Positions 1-6,073 are shown, counted from the first letter of the stretch. The stretch: 10,071 nt of DNA from SHYG01 sp041485445 (GCA_041485445.1 JBGPJN010000104.1:1-10071); one strand, 5' to 3'. Program-made: numbers and translations. Notes: a model not told the origin generated them from the sequence alone.

Positions 1-1021
1 ACTTCTGGGCCTGCTCCTGGGCGCCCGCAGCCACTGACTGGCTGGTGGCGGCGATGCCCTGGGTGGCCTGCCCCGCCTGCTCCGCGGCCTGGGAGAGCTG
101 CCCGGCGGCGCTGAGCACGTTGTCCGCGGTCTGGGACACCTTCTTAACAATGTCCCGGAGGCTGTCCACCGTCTTGTTGATGGCGGCACCCACCTTCTCC
201 ACTTGATCCAAGGTGGCATTGAAGGAGGCAGCCATCTCCCCCACCTCATCCTTGGACTTGACCGTGACCAATTCCACTTTAACATCGTGTTTTTTGGTGA
301 GGTCACCAGCGGCCAGGGACTGCATGACCTCGGCCAGAGCGGGGAGCACTTTTTCCGCCAGGTTTGCCGAGGACCGGACCATCAGGCGCACGCCGCTGCT
401 AATGGACCGGCTGAGAAGGAACCCCAGGGCCAGGGCCGCGGCCGCGGCCACTACTACTGCCCCTATCATGAGGCGCACCGCGGTGGCGTGGGCTTGCTGG
501 GCGCTCTCAAAGGAACCGTCCAGCCCCAGCTGAATCTCTTCGGTCAAGCCGGCCATTACCTCATCAATCTGATCCTGTTGCGCCGACAGGGTGGCGATGT
601 GCTCCATCCCACCTTTTGTGTCCCCCGCGGCGTAGAGCTCCGCCAGCCGCTCCGCCTCCACGATGAAATCCTCGTGCTCCGTTTGAACCTTTTTCACCGT
701 ATCCAGCAGTTTCGGCTGATCCTGGAGTTCCTTCTCCAATTGGACCAACTTTTCAGAGATAACGCCGGTGTGGTCCCGGGCCGCCAGCAAGGTCTCCTCA
801 TCCAGGGTCAAGGCGTGCTCCAGGTAAAGTTGCCCCTGGAGGGCCAATTGGAGTTCCACCTCTGCCGCCGCCTGTTCTTCAGGCAGGGATCCGTGGACGA
901 TGTTGTCAGAGGAGACGGCCATGGAGTTAAGTCCGTTCCAGCCGATGGCGAAGACCACCAGCATCAGTGCCACTACTATCAGAAAGCCGCCAATGAGTTT
1001 GGTCTGGATGTTGAGTTTCAC
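1..1021 (-). CDS. Methyl-accepting chemotaxis protein, N-terminal part (runs off left edge)
   Basis: Transmembrane chemoreceptor that senses an external ligand and controls the CheA kinase. Reading the complement gives 340 open codons to the window edge. Residues 10-28 form a first membrane helix (GGFLIVVALMLVVFAIGW). Residues 30-182 form a helical, Gln/Glu-rich extracytoplasmic sensor resembling four-helix-bundle sensors. Residues 183-204 form a second membrane helix. A HAMP linker follows, with AAGDLT at 237-242 and DEVGEMAASFNAT at 258-270. From about 276 the heptad-like signalling helix begins (QLSQAAEQAGQAT, SVAAGAQEQAQK), typical of the methyl-accepting domain. The conserved hairpin tip and C-terminus lie outside the window. 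The start is GTG at 1021, 8 nt after AGGAG. An ATG in another frame abuts that ribosome site and meets TGA after three codons, so it was rejected. Family call is secure; the ligand is unknown. Confidence 0.93.
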   Translation of the reverse strand, partial: MKLNIQTKLIGGFLIVVALMLVVFAIGWNGLNSMAVSSDNIVHGSLPEEQAAAEVELQLALQGQLYLEHALTLDEETLLAARDHTGVISEKLVQLEKELQDQPKLLDTVKKVQTEHEDFIVEAERLAELYAAGDTKGGMEHIATLSAQQDQIDEVMAGLTEEIQLGLDGSFESAQQAHATAVRLMIGAVVVAAAAALALGFLLSRSISSGVRLMVRSSANLAEKVLPALAEVMQSLAAGDLTKKHDVKVELVTVKSKDEVGEMAASFNATLDQVEKVGAAINKTVDSLRDIVKKVSQTADNVLSAAGQLSQAAEQAGQATQGIAATSQSVAAGAQEQAQK

Positions 1022-1069
1022 CGAGTCATCTCCTCTTGCTTGGGTTTCTTTCTCTAAGCCGAGGGGTCC

Positions 1070-1100
1070 CAGGGCGTCCCGGCTTGTCGGGACTGCCCTG
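1070..1100 (-). terminator. Strong hairpin between carbonic anhydrase and chemoreceptor genes
   Basis: CAGGGC-GTCCCG (1070-1081) pairs with CGGGAC-T-GCCCTG (1088-1100) around the loop GCTTGT, giving 12 base pairs with one bulged base. It lies 42 nt beyond the stop of the carbonic anhydrase gene and 49 nt before the chemoreceptor start, both on the minus strand. No T-run follows on the minus strand, so it is not a classical intrinsic terminator. It could be a weak terminator, an RNA-stability element or a leader structure of the chemoreceptor mRNA. Confidence 0.4.
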
Positions 1101-1141
1101 ACTGCGCTGCTCCCGCTGCCGGGGAGGAATTTTTCAAACGG

Positions 1142-2149
1142 CTAGTGGTCCATGGCCGAGTCCTCCTGCACCTCGCGGCCGTTCAGCGGCTGCACGTACC
1201 GGCTGTTGTAGCCAACGATGCCCTTGAAGGCCTGGGCCTGGGCCGCGGACATCTCCACCGGCGCCTTGAACAGGTGCCACTTCACACCCTCGCTGCAGGG
1301 CGGAGTGGTGAGGGAGCCGGCGTAGCGGTAGGTCCGCTGGTCCGCAGGGAACAGGGTGGTGACGTCGAAGAGTCCGGGAGGGTTGAGCGCCGCGTTGGCC
1401 GCCGCGGGCATGCTGCCCCAAATGGGGTCCAGCCGGCTGTTGTGGTTGCCCCGGTCCAGGAAGACGCCCAGCACGGCCAGGGTGCCGTCGGCGCTCTTGT
1501 GCACCAGGTGCAGCTCCATGAGGAACTGCTTGCCGCCCACGGTGTGCTCGCTGGGCCCGTGGAGGTGGAACTGCAGGAGCTGGTACTGTTTGCCGTCCAC
1601 CACCATGTAGCCGCCACCCTGCGGGAAGTTGGCCTGAATGGTGTGCCCGTTGTTGAGGACACTTATGGGGGCCGGCTGGTAGTGGAACTCCACGTCGGTC
1701 AGCGGGGTGAGGACGGTGTCCCGGATGTCTATGGGGGTCTGGGCAGAGCCGTCCACGCAGGCAGTGAAGTCCTTGGACAGCTCGCCCCAGTACTGCTGGC
1801 CGCTGTGGCCCAGGTACTCCCAGTGGGGCGCGGCATGCGCGGCGTCCGCAGGGGCGGCGGCATGGGCGTCGGCGGCGGCAGGGGCGGTAGCGTGCCCGGC
1901 TTCAACCGCCGGCGCCGCGCCGTGGACGCTGGCGGCAGTGGCTGGCGCATGGCTGGCGGCCTTGGTGGGCGCAGGCGTCTTGGGCCGCGCCGTGGCGCTG
2001 CTGGCCCGCACCGTGCGGCTGGACGCTTGAGTCGCCTTGGCCGGCTTGGCGGTTGGCTCTGGGGCGCCGCCGCCGCATGCCGCGGCCAGCAGTGCGGCTG
2101 CCACCGCCAAGCTTGCACCTAACAGGAGTCTCCGGAAACTGTGTGTCAT
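1142..2149 (-). CDS. Alpha-class carbonic anhydrase, predicted lipoprotein
   Basis: Zinc enzyme that interconverts CO2 and bicarbonate, predicted to act outside the cytoplasmic membrane. The 335-residue product starts with a basic n-region and hydrophobic core (RRLLLGASLAVAAALLAA) ending in AAAC, Cys25 being a probable lipidation site; Ala at -3 makes the lipobox imperfect. Residues 26-108 are an Ala/Pro/Thr-rich linker with His at 67, 76, 86, 96 and 105. The catalytic domain spans about 109-330. It has zinc ligands His195 and His197 (FHLHGPSEH) and His214 (MELHLVH), Glu201, proton-shuttle His169 (NNGHT) and Thr281 in LTTPPCSEG. Cys131 and Cys285 match the usual bacterial disulfide pair. The ATG at 2149 is preceded by AGGGGGG. 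All active-site residues are present, so it should be active. Family assignment is very secure. Confidence 0.96.
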   Translation of the reverse strand: MTHSFRRLLLGASLAVAAALLAAACGGGAPEPTAKPAKATQASSRTVRASSATARPKTPAPTKAASHAPATAASVHGAAPAVEAGHATAPAAADAHAAAPADAAHAAPHWEYLGHSGQQYWGELSKDFTACVDGSAQTPIDIRDTVLTPLTDVEFHYQPAPISVLNNGHTIQANFPQGGGYMVVDGKQYQLLQFHLHGPSEHTVGGKQFLMELHLVHKSADGTLAVLGVFLDRGNHNSRLDPIWGSMPAAANAALNPPGLFDVTTLFPADQRTYRYAGSLTTPPCSEGVKWHLFKAPVEMSAAQAQAFKGIVGYNSRYVQPLNGREVQEDSAMDH

Positions 2150-2252
2150 GTCCCCCCCTGGAACAAAATCTGGGGCGGCCTTCGCCGGCCTCTGCCACCA
2201 ACGAGCAATATCCAGCAGCGCTGGCAGTGGCGTGAGTGCGGGAAGGGCTAAT

Positions 2253-2363
2253 CCCCGATACTGGTAACCAGGTTAACAAGGGAGACGCGGCTACCCCAGT
2301 AGGCACGCCTGTGAGGTGGATGAGAGGGAGACACCCCAGTTGGCCTGGGTGGTTACCCTGGGG
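2253..2363. repeat. Inverted repeat enclosing an inner hairpin (possible structured RNA)
   Basis: GGTAACC (2263-2269) is complementary to GGTTACC (2351-2357), with flanking CCCC (2253-2256) facing GGGG (2360-2363). Inside, CACCCCAG (2332-2339) pairs with CTGGGTG (2345-2351) around TTGGC with one bulge; its last base competes with the outer stem. GGGAGAC followed by CCCCAGT also occurs twice inside (near 2280 and 2326). On the minus strand it would lie in the leader of the carbonic anhydrase gene. No known riboswitch class was recognised, and it may be chance complementarity. Confidence 0.3.
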
Positions 2364-2375
2364 ACAAATTAGGCC

Positions 2376-2403
2376 GGGGCCGGAGGGAGATGGGGGGAAG
2401 GGG
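2376..2403 (+). other. Putative G-quadruplex motif
   Basis: Four runs of at least three G (2376-2379, 2385-2387, 2392-2397, 2400-2403) separated by loops of 5, 4 and 2 nt fit the standard G3+N1-7 pattern. It is on the plus strand, about 95 bp outside the insertion sequence. In DNA this GC-rich, such runs can arise by chance. Confidence 0.35.
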
Positions 2404-2481
2404 TATTGAGGGGCGCCTTGGCCTTGCCCGGGGGACTGGGAGGGCTTACGAATGTCTGGGAGCGGATGGGGAAAGGCGGCT

Positions 2482-2498
2482 TCTCCCCCTGGAGAAGG
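2482..2498. repeat. Left part of the palindromic repeat split by the insertion sequence
   Basis: The left arm TCTCCCCC (2482-2489) is followed by TGGAGAA and GG, which with the preceding CC belong to the target duplication. Removing the insertion sequence and one duplication copy joins this to 3825 onward. That restores TCTCCCCC, seven bases TGGAGAA, and GGGGGAGA: a perfect 8-7-8 palindrome. Confidence 0.85.
2488..2498 (+). repeat. Target site duplication, left copy (11 bp)
   Basis: CCTGGAGAAGG here is identical to 3814-3824 on the far side of the element. The match ends at both sides (C versus G at each border), so 11 bp is the exact duplication length. That is within the range known for IS4-family elements. 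Confidence 0.88.
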
Positions 2499-2514
2499 CT
2501 GACAGGGGTATGTA
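2499..2514 (+). repeat. Left terminal inverted repeat of the insertion sequence
   Basis: CTGACAGGGGTATGTA, the exact reverse complement of 3798-3813. Similarity stops just inside (TTTTGG here, AATCCT at the other end). The apparent two extra base pairs outside come from CC and GG at the ends of the target duplication. Confidence 0.9.
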
Positions 2515-2523
2515 TTTTGGCAT

Positions 2524-3705
2524 TCAAGTGGGCACATGATAAATCACGTGCAATTGTTGAAGAATAGCAGGCCAAGGTTCCGGCGCCAACCAGAGCCGGC
2601 GCCAAAGTTTGCCGCGCAGCAGTTGCCGCGTCAGCCAACTCCGGCCCTGACTGAACAGGCTCACCTTCCGTCGTTGCACCCAGCGGGGGTCTGGAGGTGG
2701 TCTACGCAGTTGAGCTGGGGGCAGCCCCAAAGCCTCGGCATCTTCGGCCCGGGTCCCATAGGCCAGCACCCAGAGCATGGCCACCGCCAACACCAGCCAG
2801 TGCCGGGCTACTCGGTCAGGGTTGGTGCGCCTGGTGTGCTGCCATTGCCAGCCCACTCCCTTCAAGGCCCGGAATCCCAGTTCAATCCAGACCCGCAACC
2901 CATACCAGCACACGCCAACATCCTCTGGGGCCAGGTCGGTGAGTACCAACCAGGGTTCGGTTTGCGCCTCAGCCCACACTACCAGCAGGGTGCCCCAGCG
3001 ATGCCTCCTGGCTTCGCGGAAAGCGGTGCCCCGGCCCACCCAGGCGTGCCCTGGCCCGGGCACCAGCTTTACTGCGGGCAGGCGCGTGCCCCCCACCGGC
3101 TGAAACACGGTGTCTCCGCGAATTCGCATCAAGGGATGCCAACCCAAGGAACTAATCCCCTTCCAGAGGCGGGGACTCCACAGCCCACGGTCGGCGAGCA
3201 CCAGCACCGTCATGCTTTGAGGGACCACGGGAGCCAAGGAGTGCAGCAAGTCCACAATGGGCGCGAGCCAAGGGCCTTTTTCATTGGCGGGCAGGATCCG
3301 CCAGGCCACGGGGATGGCGTTGCCCCGGTAAAGCACGCTAATGACCAGCGCGCACACGCGGTCACCATGGAGGGTGGCGTCAATCGCCAAGGCCAGCTGG
3401 TTGCCTTGCCACCAGGAGAGCAGCGAGCGCAGCAAGGATGGGAAGCAGAGGGCCACTTCCACTTGGGTGTTACAAGGCCGGGCCTTGTCGGGCCCGTCAT
3501 AAAGCCACTCCCTCAAGCGTTGACGCACCATCGGCCAGACGCCCACCGCGGCCAGGGCCGAGATCACCGCATTCTGACAGGAGCTGTGGGCCAGGATGGT
3601 CCCGTACACCCACAGGGTCAGGCCCCGCTGCTGTGCCGGTCTAAGGTCGGGAAAACACTGGGTAATGCTCTGCTGCATCTGGTACCATTCACTAGGAAAG
3701 CGCAT
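2524..3705 (-). CDS. IS4-family DDE transposase
   Basis: Catalyses excision and insertion of its own element. With the ATG at 3705 the product has 393 residues. The RNase H-like catalytic core shows Asp109 (LALAIDATLHGDR), Asp172 (VLVLADRGLW) and Glu275. The last is inside the diagnostic IS4 signature Y-x2-R-x3-E-x6-K, at Tyr268, Arg271, Glu275 and Lys282 (YGLRVWIELGFRALK). The basic C-terminus (RWVQRRKVSLFSQGRSW) probably binds DNA. An ATG five codons upstream (3720) is open too, but GGGGGTGG lies just ahead of the 3705 ATG and little resembling a ribosome site precedes 3720. The frame is uninterrupted and all catalytic residues are present. A long plus-strand open frame across the same bases is a shadow. 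Confidence 0.93.
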   Translation of the reverse strand: MRFPSEWYQMQQSITQCFPDLRPAQQRGLTLWVYGTILAHSSCQNAVISALAAVGVWPMVRQRLREWLYDGPDKARPCNTQVEVALCFPSLLRSLLSWWQGNQLALAIDATLHGDRVCALVISVLYRGNAIPVAWRILPANEKGPWLAPIVDLLHSLAPVVPQSMTVLVLADRGLWSPRLWKGISSLGWHPLMRIRGDTVFQPVGGTRLPAVKLVPGPGHAWVGRGTAFREARRHRWGTLLVVWAEAQTEPWLVLTDLAPEDVGVCWYGLRVWIELGFRALKGVGWQWQHTRRTNPDRVARHWLVLAVAMLWVLAYGTRAEDAEALGLPPAQLRRPPPDPRWVQRRKVSLFSQGRSWLTRQLLRGKLWRRLWLAPEPWPAILQQLHVIYHVPT

Positions 3706-3797
3706 GGGCCACCCCCACATCCAGGTTGTTTGGCAACTCCCAGGATGCGTGGAAAGCCCGGCGCTTTCCTCGTTATTTTTAGACGAGTTTCAGGATT

Positions 3798-3813
3798 TAC
3801 ATACCCCTGTCAG
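3798..3813 (-). repeat. Right terminal inverted repeat of the insertion sequence
   Basis: TACATACCCCTGTCAG, the exact reverse complement of 2499-2514. About 90 bp separate it from the transposase start, enough for the element's own promoter, though no clear -35/-10 pair was identified there. Confidence 0.9.
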
Positions 3814-3824
3814 CCTGGAGAAGG
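3814..3824 (+). repeat. Target site duplication, right copy (11 bp)
   Basis: CCTGGAGAAGG, identical to 2488-2498. In the restored target it is flanked by TCTCCC on the left and GGGAGA on the right, so the duplicated 11 bp are centred on the dyad axis of the palindrome. Confidence 0.88.
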
Positions 3825-3846
3825 GGGAGACAAAGAGGAGGTGGTC
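3823..3846 (+). repeat. Right part of the split palindromic repeat (copy 1)
   Basis: GGGGGAGA (3823-3830) is the right arm, followed by a tail ending GGTGGTC (3840-3846). The stretch 3821-3846 matches 3971-3996 at 23 of 26 positions with no gap. This shows that the palindrome and its tail form one repeated unit present twice here. Confidence 0.75.
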
Positions 3847-3847
3847 C

Positions 3848-3863
3848 GCGCCCCATGGGGCGC
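3848..3863. repeat. Perfect 16-bp palindrome
   Basis: GCGCCCCATGGGGCGC equals its own reverse complement. It directly follows repeat copy 1 in the gap downstream of the PAC2-family gene. It could be part of the dispersed repeat or a protein-binding site; no function can be assigned. Confidence 0.5.
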
Positions 3864-3897
3864 AGTTGGAGCAGAACATGGGGACGACCCCTCCTAA

Positions 3898-3918
3898 CCT
3901 CCCCTTGGTAAGGGGAGG
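3898..3918. repeat. Palindromic repeat, 9-bp arms with 3-nt loop
   Basis: CCTCCCCTT (3898-3906) pairs perfectly with AAGGGGAGG (3910-3918) around GGT. Base composition and architecture resemble the 8-7-8 palindromes on either side, so it is probably a diverged relative. It may also help end transcription of the PAC2-family gene, which finishes at 4009 on the minus strand. Confidence 0.6.
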
Positions 3919-3956
3919 GATGAGACGGCTCCCCCAGCAAGTCTAGTCCTCCGTCC

Positions 3957-3996
3957 TTCTCCCCCTTGCCAAGGGGGAGATACAGAGGGGGTGGTC
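3957..3996 (+). repeat. Palindromic repeat copy 2, uninterrupted
   Basis: TCTCCCCC (3958-3965), spacer TTGCCAA, GGGGGAGA (3973-3980): the same arms and spacer length as the insertion target. Here pairing extends into the spacer, leaving one unpaired base. The tail to GGTGGTC (3996) matches that of copy 1. It ends 12 bp from the PAC2-family stop codon and may fold in that gene's 3' end. The layout resembles REP-type extragenic palindromes. Confidence 0.75.
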
Positions 3997-4008
3997 GCAG
4001 CCCGCCCC

Positions 4009-4893
4009 TTACGCCGGAGGGTTGGGGCCGCGCCGCTGCTCCGAGCGCAGGAACTGCTCCAGCTCCCGCACCACGTCCGCCGGGTCGGGCATGGGGCTGG
4101 CGGCCGCCGCCGCGTCCTGACGGTCCTCCAGCTTCTTCACGTACTCCGGGAGCTGTTCGTCCTTGGCCACGGCCTTGGCCACCTCCTGGTCGAAGGTCTC
4201 CGCCGCGGCCTGGAGCTCCGCCAGGTCCAGGGGCAGGTCCAGCAGCCGCACCAGGTGTTGGGCCAGGGTGTGGCTGACCCGGTAGTTGGGCGCGGCCTGG
4301 AGGTAGTGGGCGGTGTGGCCCCACAGGGAGGCGTAGCCCATGCCCCGGGCGGCGCAGGCTTCCATGACGGCGCTGCCGATGCCGGTGGGGCCCTGGTAGT
4401 TGGAGGTGGTGACGCTGGCCGAGTCCAGCACCTTTTGTAAATCCGGCTGGGTGGAGGAGCCGGTGAGGCGCACCGGCCGGGTGTGGGGCACCGCGTCCAG
4501 CAGGGCGCCCACGTGGACCACGGTGCGGACGCCGTGCTGGGCCGCCAGGTCGGCGACGATGCGGGCGAAGGTGCGCCACTTCAGGTGCGGCTCCACGCCG
4601 ATGAAGAACATAAGGCCCCGCTCCTGGCCTGGGGCGCGCCAGTAAGAGAACTCGTTGGCGGGCCAGTGGACGCGCCGCCGGCCGTCGCGGGTGCGGCTGC
4701 TGCGGGGCCGCTCCCGGGTGAAGTCGTAGAACTCCTCGGGGTCTATCTCCGCCAGCTTCTTGGCCCCCAGACGGCGGGCCAGGAACTTGAGGGCGGTGGT
4801 GGCCCCCTCGGCGGCGTCGGGCCAGCCGCCGTAGGCCACCAGCAGGTAGTCCAGCTTGCCCTGGGGCTGGTCGTGGACTGTTAGATGGTCCAT
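4009..4893 (-). CDS. PAC2 family protein (proteasome assembly chaperone 2-like)
   Basis: The 294-residue product matches the PAC2 family. Eukaryotic members chaperone proteasome assembly; archaeal and bacterial members were listed as ATP-grasp-like and remain of uncertain role. Hallmarks, in order: LLVAYGGWPDAAEGATTAL, IDPEEFYDFTRERP, GLMFFIGVEPHLKWRTFA, SNYQGPTGIG and ASLWGHTAHYLQAAPN. After about residue 215 comes a charged helical tail (AETFDQEVAKAVAKDEQLPEY, then KKLEDR) ending in a Ser/Pro-poor acidic helix. The ATG at 4893 is 4 nt after the stop of the upstream enolase-superfamily gene, implying translational coupling; a start at 4944 would overlap that gene by 47 nt and adds nothing family-like. 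No proteasome gene is visible here, so the function stays open. Confidence 0.88.
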   Translation of the reverse strand: MDHLTVHDQPQGKLDYLLVAYGGWPDAAEGATTALKFLARRLGAKKLAEIDPEEFYDFTRERPRSSRTRDGRRRVHWPANEFSYWRAPGQERGLMFFIGVEPHLKWRTFARIVADLAAQHGVRTVVHVGALLDAVPHTRPVRLTGSSTQPDLQKVLDSASVTTSNYQGPTGIGSAVMEACAARGMGYASLWGHTAHYLQAAPNYRVSHTLAQHLVRLLDLPLDLAELQAAAETFDQEVAKAVAKDEQLPEYVKKLEDRQDAAAAASPMPDPADVVRELEQFLRSEQRRGPNPPA

Positions 4894-4897
4894 GGGC

Positions 4898-6073
4898 TCA
4901 GGCCCACACGCCGCGGGTGCGCAGGGTTTCCTCGTCCAGCTCAATGCCCCAGCCGGGGCGGTCCAGCAGGGTCATCTGGCCGTCCTTGATCTCTGGCCGC
5001 ACCGAGAACAGCTCCGCCCAGATGGGGTCCCGGTCGGCGGCGGGGAAGGTCTCCAGGATTTCACCCACTGCCAGGCCCGCCACCAGGTGACCGTGGATCT
5101 GGGGATCGTGGTGGGGGGCCAGGCGCACGTTCTGCATGGCGCACAGCCCGGCCACCTTCAGGGCCTCGGTGATGCCGCCGTTGCGGGTACAGTCGAACTG
5201 CATCACCCGGACGCCCCCGCGGGTAATCAGGTCCCGGGCGTCCCAGCGGTGGTTGGCGTTCTCTCCCGAGGCGATGGGGATGGAGGTGGACCGGGCTACC
5301 TGGCCCAGGCCCTCCACCCGGTCGTACCAGTGCACCGGCTCCTCCAGCCATCGGATGTTCAGGGGCTCCATGAGCCGGGCCGCCCGGATGGCGGTGGGCA
5401 CGTCGTAGCCCTCATTCACGTCCAGCATCAGGTCAATGCTGGGGCCCAAAGCCCGGCGCACCGCGGTCACCCGCTCCACGTCTTCCGCCACGCCCACGTG
5501 GCCGATCTTGAGCTTGACGGCCTTGTAGCCCAGGTCGGCGTAGGTCTCGCACTCCTGCACCAGGTCTCCCAGGCTCTTGCCGTCCTGATAGTAGCCACCG
5601 GTGACGTAGCAGGGCACGGTGTCCCGCTGGCCGCCCAGCAGCTTGTACACCGGCAGGTTGGCGGCCTTGCCCTTGATGTCCCACAGGGCGATGTCCACCC
5701 CGGCGATGGCGGTGAGGATCTCCGAGCGACCCCGGCCCGCCCCGGCCCAGCCGATTTCATGGCACAGGTTGAACATCTTGTCCCACAGCCGCTCGTTGTT
5801 CAGGGGGTCCTCCCCCGTCAGCAGCGGCTTGAGCAGGTCCACCACCACACGGGAGGCGCCCTCCGCCCGCAGGGCGCCGTCGGGGTTCTGGCGGTAGACG
5901 CCGGGGAAGGGCATGCCCGCGCCGTGGGCCTCGCCGATGCCCACCAGCCCCTCGTCGGTGTAGACGCGCACCACCAGCTCGCTGACCCGGCCGATGGGCC
6001 GCAGGGCGGTCCAGTAGTGCTTCTCCGGGGGCGGCCACACCACGGCGATGGCCTCGATGTCGGTGATCTTCAT
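4898..6073 (-). CDS. Mandelate racemase/muconate lactonizing enzyme family protein (MR subgroup)
   Basis: Cytosolic Mg-dependent enzyme of the enolase superfamily, which abstracts the proton alpha to a carboxylate. MR-subgroup members racemise hydroxy acids or dehydrate acid sugars. The 391-residue product has the N-terminal capping domain (1-130) and the barrel (about 140-370). All MR catalytic positions are present with nearly the spacing of mandelate racemase: Lys187-x-Lys189 (VKLKIG), metal ligands Asp218, Glu244 and Glu271 (LMLDVNEG, WLEEPV, ASGENA), the Asp294/His321 dyad (MQFDCTRNGG, APHHDPQ) and Glu341. GGAGG precedes the ATG at 6073. It follows hicB by 64 nt and is probably cotranscribed with the PAC2-family gene. 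The substrate cannot be told from sequence; an acid-sugar dehydratase is the likeliest role. Confidence 0.93.
   Translation of the reverse strand: MKITDIEAIAVVWPPPEKHYWTALRPIGRVSELVVRVYTDEGLVGIGEAHGAGMPFPGVYRQNPDGALRAEGASRVVVDLLKPLLTGEDPLNNERLWDKMFNLCHEIGWAGAGRGRSEILTAIAGVDIALWDIKGKAANLPVYKLLGGQRDTVPCYVTGGYYQDGKSLGDLVQECETYADLGYKAVKLKIGHVGVAEDVERVTAVRRALGPSIDLMLDVNEGYDVPTAIRAARLMEPLNIRWLEEPVHWYDRVEGLGQVARSTSIPIASGENANHRWDARDLITRGGVRVMQFDCTRNGGITEALKVAGLCAMQNVRLAPHHDPQIHGHLVAGLAVGEILETFPAADRDPIWAELFSVRPEIKDGQMTLLDRPGWGIELDEETLRTRGVWA

Larger units (their letters stand above)
2150..2487. other. Gene-free region between carbonic anhydrase and the insertion sequence
   Basis: About 340 bp without a convincing gene; short open frames here lack family signature and ribosome site. 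The part nearest the carbonic anhydrase should contain its promoter, but no clear -35/-10 pair was found. It holds a possible folded segment (2253-2363), a G-run motif (2376-2403) and, at its right end, the left arm of the palindrome split by the insertion sequence (2482-2489). Confidence 0.6.
2499..3813 (-). mobile_element. Intact IS4-family insertion sequence, 1315 bp
   Basis: The element is bounded by perfect 16-bp terminal inverted repeats (CTGACAGGGGTATGTA and its complement) and an 11-bp direct repeat of the target. It carries one transposase gene that fills nearly all of it, ending 10 bp from the left terminal repeat. Identical duplications, perfect ends and an uninterrupted transposase frame point to a fairly recent insertion and a probably active element. 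Length and duplication size fit the IS4 family. Its subgroup and novelty cannot be settled without a database. Confidence 0.9.

Noticed and set aside
203..1057. 284-codon plus-strand open frame at the chemoreceptor locus
   Set aside because: The minus strand is open to the window edge and gives membrane helices, HAMP and signalling helix in the right order.
1145..2122. 325-codon plus-strand open frame across the carbonic anhydrase
   Set aside because: Composition typical of antisense GC-rich frames; the real gene on the minus strand is unambiguous.
2228..2285. Cobalamin-riboswitch-like bases (GCGGGAAGGGCTAATCCCC, later GGGAGAC)
   Set aside because: The conserved B12-box and core elements are not present in the right order, and no cobalamin or transport gene lies downstream on that strand.
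2497..3815. Reading the element as 18-bp terminal repeats with a 7-bp duplication
   Set aside because: The extra GG/CC at each end also belong to the direct repeat. The longest exact direct repeat is 11 bp, which leaves 16-bp terminal repeats and fits IS4-family duplication lengths better.
2536..3897. 453-codon plus-strand open frame across the transposase
   Set aside because: It is antisense to a transposase with complete catalytic motifs, is rich in Pro/Gly/His/Gln without domain signature, and runs through the right terminal repeat.
3848..3980. Possible CRISPR array from the series of palindromes
   Set aside because: Units differ in sequence and length, spacing is irregular and no cas gene is present.
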